A stretch of DNA of 64,000 nt from Chlorobium sp. Lineage in GTDB: Bacteria; Bacteroidota; Chlorobiia; Chlorobiales; Chlorobiaceae. The stretch lies in contig JANQHB010000030.1 in assembly GCA_028277225.1 (NCBI GenBank), positions 1 through 64,000 on the forward strand, written 5' to 3'. The position numbers and the translations under genes were made by a program. The notes beneath the pieces were generated by a model. It worked only from the letters and a program-made list of their open reading frames with translations. It was not told the DNA's origin and ran no database searches. Of this stretch, positions 58,211 to 64,000 are shown piece by piece (positions within the stretch are counted from its first letter, which is position 1; every line of letters begins with the position of its first letter).

Positions 58211-59440
58211 ATGAATACATGCCCTGTTTCGCATCTGCCGGTTGTAGAAAAAAAACACTGGAAAGTCGAGCATCCGGACGAAGGATATACGACCCGCATC
58301 AAACAGATCGGCCGTGATATTTTTCTCACCTATTACGATGCCAACAGTGATATCGTCCTCGAAGAAAGAGACCAGACTCTTTTTCGTATGATCCTTGAAG
58401 AATGCGGCCTTGAAAACGATCTCGTCTATCTGCTTCGCGACCTGAGCCATATCAAGGATATATCCTACACATACAAACTCATGATCACGCAGCTTGTTTT
58501 CCGCTGGCCGCCCTACTACAAGCTGATCGTATTTTACAACATCGATCCGGACTTCCTTACAACTGTCGAAACATTCGCCTCAATCGTCCCGAGCAGCACC
58601 CCTGTCCTTCTCAAAGAGACCTACGCCGATGCGGTCAATGCAATTCTTGATGTAAAAAAAGGCGTGCTTCCAGCCGAAGAGTTTGATGATGATGGTAATG
58701 AGGAAAAAAGATACAACCAGAAAAAGTCTGAGTTTCTGGCTACAACAGCCAGAATAGGATGGATGAAAATGCTGAACCAGCCGATAGTTCTGCCGAACCA
58801 TGAAGATATTCTCTATCCTTTTTTCAAGGGACTCGATTCATTACAAAACGACCTGCGGGCTCATGAAGTCATGAATATCCGGGAAAAACAGGAGGCAGAA
58901 GAAAAGGTTGAAAAAAAACTGTCTGAAAAGATCATACTCCTCAATGCCCAGCACGAGCTCAACAATCAAATAAAAACTCAGTTCGACAGGGAAAAAGCTG
59001 CGCTGCGATCACGCATTGCTGCCCAGGAAATGGAAATAACACGCATCTCAACAGCAATCGCCGAAAAAACTGCCGCACTCAAATCGCTCAGCAAAAATAT
59101 ATCAGGACTTGATATCGATGAAAAAGCCAAAGCGGAGATGCTCAATTCGTGCTCGAAAATGATCGAAACAGAAACACTCGAAAAAATGGTCAATACCGAC
59201 CTGTCGAGCACGGATTCGGAATTCATCTCAAAGCTTCAGCGAAAACACCCGAACCTCAATCAGAGAGATCTTCGTATTTGCCTGCTTATCAAACTCAATT
59301 ACGACACCAGGGAAATCGCTCGTTCGATCGGTATTACCACAAGGGGGCTCGAAAGTATCCGCTATCGAATGCATAAAAAAATGGGTCTTTCCAAACACCA
59401 GTCCATAAAAAATTATCTCACGCAGCTTACCCTGTCATAA
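58211..59440 (+). CDS. Array regulator 3
   Basis: A 409-residue paralogue starting MNTCPVSHLPV. The N-domain has LLRDLSHIKDISYTYKLMI and IVFYNIDPDF; the linker FLATTARIGWMKMLNQPIVLP is the clearest version of the inter-domain motif; a coiled coil runs from about 215 to 310; the HTH includes QRKHPNLNQRDLRICLLIK and TTRGLESIRYRMHKKMGL. From about 59095 to the end its DNA is almost the same as that of regulator 4, unlike the N-domains. Gene 4 begins 19 bp after its stop, so the two are co-transcribed. Confidence 0.85.
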   Translation: MNTCPVSHLPVVEKKHWKVEHPDEGYTTRIKQIGRDIFLTYYDANSDIVLEERDQTLFRMILEECGLENDLVYLLRDLSHIKDISYTYKLMITQLVFRWPPYYKLIVFYNIDPDFLTTVETFASIVPSSTPVLLKETYADAVNAILDVKKGVLPAEEFDDDGNEEKRYNQKKSEFLATTARIGWMKMLNQPIVLPNHEDILYPFFKGLDSLQNDLRAHEVMNIREKQEAEEKVEKKLSEKIILLNAQHELNNQIKTQFDREKAALRSRIAAQEMEITRISTAIAEKTAALKSLSKNISGLDIDEKAKAEMLNSCSKMIETETLEKMVNTDLSSTDSEFISKLQRKHPNLNQRDLRICLLIKLNYDTREIARSIGITTRGLESIRYRMHKKMGLSKHQSIKNYLTQLTLS

Positions 59441-59459
59441 ACCAACAACGCTTAAACCT

Positions 59460-60683
59460 ATGAACAACTGTCCTGTTTCCGGCCTCCCGGTACTGGAGTA
59501 CCCTCACTGGAAAGCAAATCATGCCAAAAGTGGTTATATGACTCATTTCAGCCTTATAGGGTCAGATATCATCCATGGGAAAATTGTGACCGACAGGGAA
59601 GTACGAATGGACTTTATCGATCTTATGGTGTTCAAGAGTGTCATAAAGGAATGCAACCTTGTCGGAAATGCCATTCAAATGCTTTTCGGCCTCGAGAACG
59701 TCAAAGACATCTCATACGCAACAAAAAGAGACCTTGTCAATCTTCTGTATAACATGGGGCCGAATTTCAAAATACTGGTACTCTATGGTATCGATCCTGA
59801 AATCCGGCCTTTCGCGGAAACACTTGCCTTGATTGCCCCTGTCGAGTCAACGATTGTCATGACTGAGGACTATGCCGAATCGCTTCAGGTGATCCTTGAC
59901 CATAAACTGCAAGAACCTCATCCTGCTTCTCCGGAAAGCATCGACGAACCGCTTGAAGAGACGTGCAGAAAAGATTTTCTTTCGGCCCTTGGTCGTATGA
60001 ACTGGCTTAATATTCTCGATCACAGAATAACCATGCCCGATAGTAACAGCCAGTTCTATCCTTATTTTAAAGCTCTTGAGGGGTATCAGCGAGACCTTCA
60101 GGAAAAAGAAAACCTGAGAAACAGTGAAGAGAACGAAGTGCGCGAGCAGTATGAAAAAAAACTGGCTGAAAAAATCATCCTCCTCAATGCCCAGCGCGAG
60201 CTCAACAATCGGCTGAAAGCCCAGTTCGACACTGAAAAAGCCGCGCTTCGTTCACGCATTATGGCTCAGGAAATGGAAATACACCGCATATCAATGGCAA
60301 TCGCCGAAAAAACCGCCGTCCTCAAATCACTCAGTGAGACTATATCAGGACTTGATATCGATGAAAAAGCCAAAGCGGAGATGCTCAATTCGTGCTCGAA
60401 AATGATCGAAACAGAAACACTTGAAAAAATGGTCAATACCGATCTTTCGAGCACGGATTCGGAGTTCATTTCGAAGCTGCAGCGGAAACACCCGAATCTC
60501 AATCAGAGGGATCTTCGTATTTGCCTGCTTATCAAACTCAACCACGACACCAGGGAGATTGCCCGATCAATCGGCATTACCACCAGAGGGCTTGAAAGTA
60601 TCCGCTACCGGATGCATAAAAAAATGCGGCTGTCGAAACATCAGTCGATCAAGAACTACCTCTCGAACCTTGCGCTCTCCTGA
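59460..60683 (+). CDS. Array regulator 4
   Basis: A 407-residue paralogue starting MNNCPVSGLPV, with LFGLENVKDISYATKRDLV and LVLYGIDPEI in the N-domain, the linker LYPYF-type segment FYPYFKALEGYQRDL, a coiled coil, and an HTH nearly identical to that of gene 3. The N-domain differs strongly from gene 3 while the coiled coil and HTH are conserved at DNA level, which suggests a recent partial duplication or gene conversion that keeps the DNA-binding half common and the sensing half different. Confidence 0.85.
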   Translation: MNNCPVSGLPVLEYPHWKANHAKSGYMTHFSLIGSDIIHGKIVTDREVRMDFIDLMVFKSVIKECNLVGNAIQMLFGLENVKDISYATKRDLVNLLYNMGPNFKILVLYGIDPEIRPFAETLALIAPVESTIVMTEDYAESLQVILDHKLQEPHPASPESIDEPLEETCRKDFLSALGRMNWLNILDHRITMPDSNSQFYPYFKALEGYQRDLQEKENLRNSEENEVREQYEKKLAEKIILLNAQRELNNRLKAQFDTEKAALRSRIMAQEMEIHRISMAIAEKTAVLKSLSETISGLDIDEKAKAEMLNSCSKMIETETLEKMVNTDLSSTDSEFISKLQRKHPNLNQRDLRICLLIKLNHDTREIARSIGITTRGLESIRYRMHKKMRLSKHQSIKNYLSNLALS

Positions 60684-60785
60684 CCCGGCACCCAACCCGA
60701 TCCCTGGTGAGCGGAGCCGGAAAAAACTCCGGGACCGACTCCGGACAAGATCAGCCGGCACATTATGAGACAGCCTCGTCTGACC

Positions 60786-62159
60786 TCAACCGATATATAT
60801 CGACTTGACATTCACGAACTCGCGTATCCCGTAACGGGAAAGCTCCCTGCCATAGCCTGACTGCTTTATGCCGCCAAAAGGAAGGCGCGGGTCTGACTTT
60901 ACCATGGAATTGATAAAACAGTTACCCGCCTCCAGACGGGCGGCAACGTTCATTGCCCGCTCAGGATCTCTTGAAAATACAGCCGACCCAAGTCCATAGG
61001 GACTGTCATTGGCAATCCTGACTGCATCGTCATCCCCGGCGGCCTCGAGAACGGTTGCAACCGGACCGAACGTCTCCTGGTCGTAAACAGCCATGCCGGG
61101 CAAGACATCTGTTACTATTGTCGCCGGATAAAAGAATCCTTTCCTGTCGGGCACCGCTCCTCCGCACAAGACGTTTGCACCCTCTGCCCGGCTCTGTTCA
61201 ACCTGCCGGTGAAGCTCGTCCCGAAGGTCCTTTCTTGCCAGAGGTCCGATCCGGACTGAAGGGTCAAAGGGATCACCCATCACAGCCAACCCCATTTTGT
61301 CAAGCAGCATCTCCTCAAACCGGTCTTTTATGGAACCGGCCACGATAAAACGCTTTGCTGCAATACAACTCTGGCCGGTATTGAGGAGTCGGGAAGCGAT
61401 ACAGACATCGACCGCCTGATCCAGGTCTGCATCGTCCAGCACGATGTAGGGGTCATTTCCTCCGAGTTCAAGCACACTCCGTTTCAGCGCTTTTCCCGCT
61501 TTTTCAGCGACAGCCATCCCTGCCCCCGTACTTCCGGTTATTGAAACCGCCTTGATGACAGGATGAGCGATCAGTTCACCGACAACACGGTTGACATCCT
61601 CAATGTCGACATGAAGTGTCCTGTAAAGGTCCGGGTGAAACCCTGCCTCCCTGAACAGTTTTTCCAGTGCGATCGCGGAACCGGTGACATTCGGAGCATG
61701 CTTGATGACAACACCGTTTCCTGCCATCATAACAGCAGCCGCAAAGCGGATCACCTGCCAGAACGGAAAATTCCAGGGCATGACACCGAGAACGACACCA
61801 AGAGGCTCAAATGTCACCATTCCGATTCTGCAGTCAATATCGACGCTTTCGGGCTCAAGAAATGCAGCCGCATGCTCGGCATAGTAATCGCATACCCAGC
61901 CGCATTTTTCCACCTCTGCCACAGCTTCCCTGATCGGTTTACCCATCTCGCGGGCAATCAGGGCACCATGTTCGTCTTTTTCCTTCCTGAGCAGTTCGGC
62001 AAGTCTTGTCATCGATTTCTTGCGAACGGAAACAGGTATATCTTTCCAGAGTCTGGCGGCCTCTTCTGAACAAAGAAGGACTTCTTCCACTTCGGGAGAT
62101 GTCATGGCAGGATATTCGGCGAGTATTTCTTCAGTCGCAGGATTAATGGTAACAATCAT
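60786..62159 (-). CDS. Aldehyde dehydrogenase, succinate-semialdehyde type
   Basis: A 457-residue NAD(P)-dependent aldehyde dehydrogenase. Catalytic residues are visible: N130 (MPWNFPFWQ), E231 (VLELGGNDPYIV) and C265 (NTGQSCIAAKRF). The SITGSTGAG cofactor loop is at about 206-214. The compact length and the RLPFGGIKQSGYGREL segment match succinate-semialdehyde dehydrogenases of the GabD/Sad group. The substrate is inferred, not proven. It converges with the regulator array. Confidence 0.88.
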   Translation of the reverse strand: MIVTINPATEEILAEYPAMTSPEVEEVLLCSEEAARLWKDIPVSVRKKSMTRLAELLRKEKDEHGALIAREMGKPIREAVAEVEKCGWVCDYYAEHAAAFLEPESVDIDCRIGMVTFEPLGVVLGVMPWNFPFWQVIRFAAAVMMAGNGVVIKHAPNVTGSAIALEKLFREAGFHPDLYRTLHVDIEDVNRVVGELIAHPVIKAVSITGSTGAGMAVAEKAGKALKRSVLELGGNDPYIVLDDADLDQAVDVCIASRLLNTGQSCIAAKRFIVAGSIKDRFEEMLLDKMGLAVMGDPFDPSVRIGPLARKDLRDELHRQVEQSRAEGANVLCGGAVPDRKGFFYPATIVTDVLPGMAVYDQETFGPVATVLEAAGDDDAVRIANDSPYGLGSAVFSRDPERAMNVAARLEAGNCFINSMVKSDPRLPFGGIKQSGYGRELSRYGIREFVNVKSIYIG

Positions 62160-62194
62160 GATAACAGGATTTCTTATTCTTGGTTATGGCACCT

Positions 62195-62224
62195 GAACCG
62201 GGCGTATCTTGCAGTGCCCGGTTC
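62195..62224. repeat. Hairpin between rsgA and the aldehyde dehydrogenase gene
   Basis: GAACCGGGC and GCCCGGTTC form a perfect 9-bp stem with a 12-base loop. The left end, with its flank, reads CCTGAACCGGGCG and resembles a terminus of the miniature elements. No U-run follows, so it is not a clear terminator; it may be a relic of the element family. Confidence 0.45.
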
Positions 62225-62274
62225 TGATGTTAGTAAATTTAGGGGATTTTACCGTCTTGCAAAACCTGTTCCTT

Positions 62275-63228
62275 TCAGGTTATCGACTTATGGATCGCAA
62301 GGTAGCTCTTGTATCGCCCGGAACTGATACGGCCGTCACTGACAGCCTGCAGGACACCGCAGGAGGGCTCGACAGTATGAGAACAGGAGGTGTAGGCACA
62401 ATGCTGCATCTCCCGGAGAAACTCGGGAAAATAAAACCTCAGGTTCTCTTTTGTGATACCCGAAAGATCAAACTCCCGGATACCCGGGGTATCGATAACG
62501 TATCCTCCGCCCGGCAGCGGCAGCATGACCGCATTGGTCGTTGTATGAACGCCTCTCTGGTTCCATGAACTGATCGCTGCCGTCTTGAGTTTTTCCCCTC
62601 CCACCAGAAGATTGATAAGTGTGGATTTACCGACACCTGAATGACCGCTGAAAGCTGTAGTTTTTCCGCTGAGACTGACGCGAACTTCATCAATCCCCTC
62701 TCCGGTAAGGCTGCTGAGACAAGTTACTGTATAGTCCAGATACAAATAGGGCTCCATAATCGTTTCAACTGCTGTCCTGTCGACCAGATCAGTCTTGTTG
62801 ATTATGACAATGACTGGCAGGTCTTCAGATTCGGCAAAAACCAGGTACCGGTCGATCAGCCTGGTGTTGAGAGGCGGCTCTTCGGCTGAAGCGATCACAG
62901 CAAGCTGATCGATGTTTGCCGCTATGACCTGAATACTCTCCTTGCTTCGATTGCGTCGTCTGTCTCTTTTTCGTTCAAGCGCTGTATCACGTTTCTGTAC
63001 CAGGGTAATAACTCCTTCGGCAGTATCCCCCCCTGCGGTCACTCTCGCTTCGACACGATCACCGACAGCCACAAGCCCGGTTTTCGGGTTATCTGTTTTT
63101 GTCCCGCGGAACGTTGTGCAGAGACATACCGGCCCGCCGTCAATCCCGACGAGATACATCCCCCCTCTTGCCTCGGTTACAATCCCTTTGAATACCTGCC
63201 CTTCTTCCATGCTGAAATACTCCTCCAA
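62275..63228 (-). CDS. rsgA: Ribosome biogenesis GTPase RsgA
   Basis: Circularly permuted GTPase of 30S maturation, 317 residues. An OB-fold N-domain is followed by GTPase motifs in the permuted order NKTD (144-147), GHSGVGKS (195-202), DTPG (246-249), and then a C-terminal zinc knuckle (C277, C282, H284, C290). It lies 12 bp downstream of recG on the same strand. Confidence 0.97.
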   Translation of the reverse strand: MEEYFSMEEGQVFKGIVTEARGGMYLVGIDGGPVCLCTTFRGTKTDNPKTGLVAVGDRVEARVTAGGDTAEGVITLVQKRDTALERKRDRRRNRSKESIQVIAANIDQLAVIASAEEPPLNTRLIDRYLVFAESEDLPVIVIINKTDLVDRTAVETIMEPYLYLDYTVTCLSSLTGEGIDEVRVSLSGKTTAFSGHSGVGKSTLINLLVGGEKLKTAAISSWNQRGVHTTTNAVMLPLPGGGYVIDTPGIREFDLSGITKENLRFYFPEFLREMQHCAYTSCSHTVEPSCGVLQAVSDGRISSGRYKSYLAIHKSIT

Positions 63229-63240
63229 TGCCGGAGATGG

Positions 63241-64000
63241 CTAACCGATACCGGCCAGCTGACTGCGACCATGATACTGTTTCATATAATAGTGGCGAAT
63301 CATCCCGTGCACCGGTTCGCTGAGCCCCGGATCACGGTCAACAAGCGAAAGAGCCGCAACTCTTGCAGAGCACATGATATCATAATCGCGAATTACATCC
63401 GAAAAGAAGAGTCCCGAGACAACACCGGACTGTTCCTTGCCGAACAGGTTACCGACACCCCGGATCGACGCATCGATCTCGGAAAGCCTGAACCCGTCGC
63501 TGTGGCGCTCCATTGCCGACAGGCGAACCGACGCATCACCATCAGATTTTCCATGCACAAGGTAGCAGTAGGACTGATGCGGCCCCCTTCCAACCCTTCC
63601 CCGCAACTGGTGAAGCTGCGCAAGACCGAACCGCTCGGCATGTTCAACAACCATAACTGTCGCATTCGGCACATCAACTCCGACCTCGATTACCGTTGTC
63701 CCGACAAGCAGGTCGAGCTTGCCGGACCTGAACCGGCCCATGACCTCTTCTTTTTGCTGCGAAGAGAGCTGACCATGGATCAAACCCATGCGAACATGCG
63801 GCAATAGAATGTCTTTCAGAAGTTCAAAACTGTCGCAGGCAGCTTTGAGGTCCATTTTTTCAGACTCTTCGACAAGGGGATAAACGATATAGGCCTGCCT
63901 CCCCCGGGCAATTTCCTTCTCAAGAAACCTGTAGACCTCATGTTTTTTCTTCTCACTGCAGCAGCGCGTTACGACAGGCTTTCTGCCGCCGGGCAACTGA
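63241..64000 (-). CDS. recG: ATP-dependent DNA helicase RecG (3' part)
   Basis: C-terminal part of RecG, cut by the window edge; about 253 residues are visible and the 5' part lies beyond 64000. The helicase C-terminal half shows YIVYPLVEESEK, LLVGTTVIEVGVDVPNATVM, motif VI HQLRGRVGRG, and the RecG wedge-end segment RLSEIDASIRGVGNLFGKEQSG. RecG reverses stalled replication forks. rsgA follows 12 bp after its stop. Confidence 0.96.
   Translation of the reverse strand, partial: QLPGGRKPVVTRCCSEKKKHEVYRFLEKEIARGRQAYIVYPLVEESEKMDLKAACDSFELLKDILLPHVRMGLIHGQLSSQQKEEVMGRFRSGKLDLLVGTTVIEVGVDVPNATVMVVEHAERFGLAQLHQLRGRVGRGPHQSYCYLVHGKSDGDASVRLSAMERHSDGFRLSEIDASIRGVGNLFGKEQSGVVSGLFFSDVIRDYDIMCSARVAALSLVDRDPGLSEPVHGMIRHYYMKQYHGRSQLAGIG

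Overview
The window looks like chromosome from a green sulfur bacterium (Chlorobiales, Chlorobium/Prosthecochloris type). This rests on a RuBisCO-like protein of the kind found in these phototrophs, a bacillithiol enzyme (BshC), ThyX instead of ThyA, a GlmU-like protein of the Bacteroidota/Chlorobiota type, a short primary sigma factor without region 1.1, system II cytochrome c maturation genes, and Bacteroidota-style coiled-coil/HTH regulators. No photosynthesis gene, rRNA, tRNA, CRISPR array or complete insertion sequence was recognised. The organism call is inference from gene content.

Layout. 250-5711 (minus strand): a cluster running from an aldolase/dehydrogenase fusion through an LsrF-like enzyme and the RuBisCO-like protein to a short-chain dehydrogenase. 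5935-17000: housekeeping genes (recX; rplM-rpsI-rpsB-tsf-pyrH; der and mrp; a NifU-like scaffold; ftsK; gcvT). 17400-25000: envelope and stress genes (CARDB-like and TPR proteins, a LemA/TPM/TPM cluster with a tiny coupled cysteine protein, a PorV-like barrel, spoT/relA). 25200-43200: uvrB, an M16 protease, an SPFH protein, LptF/G, an SAM hydrolase, the primary sigma factor, valS, clpP, thyX, accD and a patatin/Omp85 fusion. 43300-51200: surE, bshC, and a redox cluster of a DsbD-like reductase, CcsA, CcsB and a cysteine-bearing HTH regulator. 51560-54990: a decayed gene, trpG/pabA, a GlmU-like enzyme and a lipid kinase. 55517-60683: four tandem paralogous regulators of a type I cannot name. 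The window ends with an aldehyde dehydrogenase, rsgA and the 3' part of recG.

Two repeat systems are laid over this ordinary gene order. The first is a miniature transposable-element-like family. It has termini close to CCTGAAYTGAGCG, four complete copies (about 106 or 215-220 bp), and matching 5-6 bp direct repeats on both sides of every complete copy. The second is a set of composite intergenic islands built from 7-bp and 9-bp tandem repeats, hairpins and unique words in a recurring order. In two genes the stop codon is itself the first triplet of a heptamer array.

The most interesting protein-level signals are the four-gene regulator array and the RuBisCO-like protein/LsrF/aldolase-dehydrogenase cluster, which resembles parts of a 5-deoxy- or methylthio-pentose salvage pathway.
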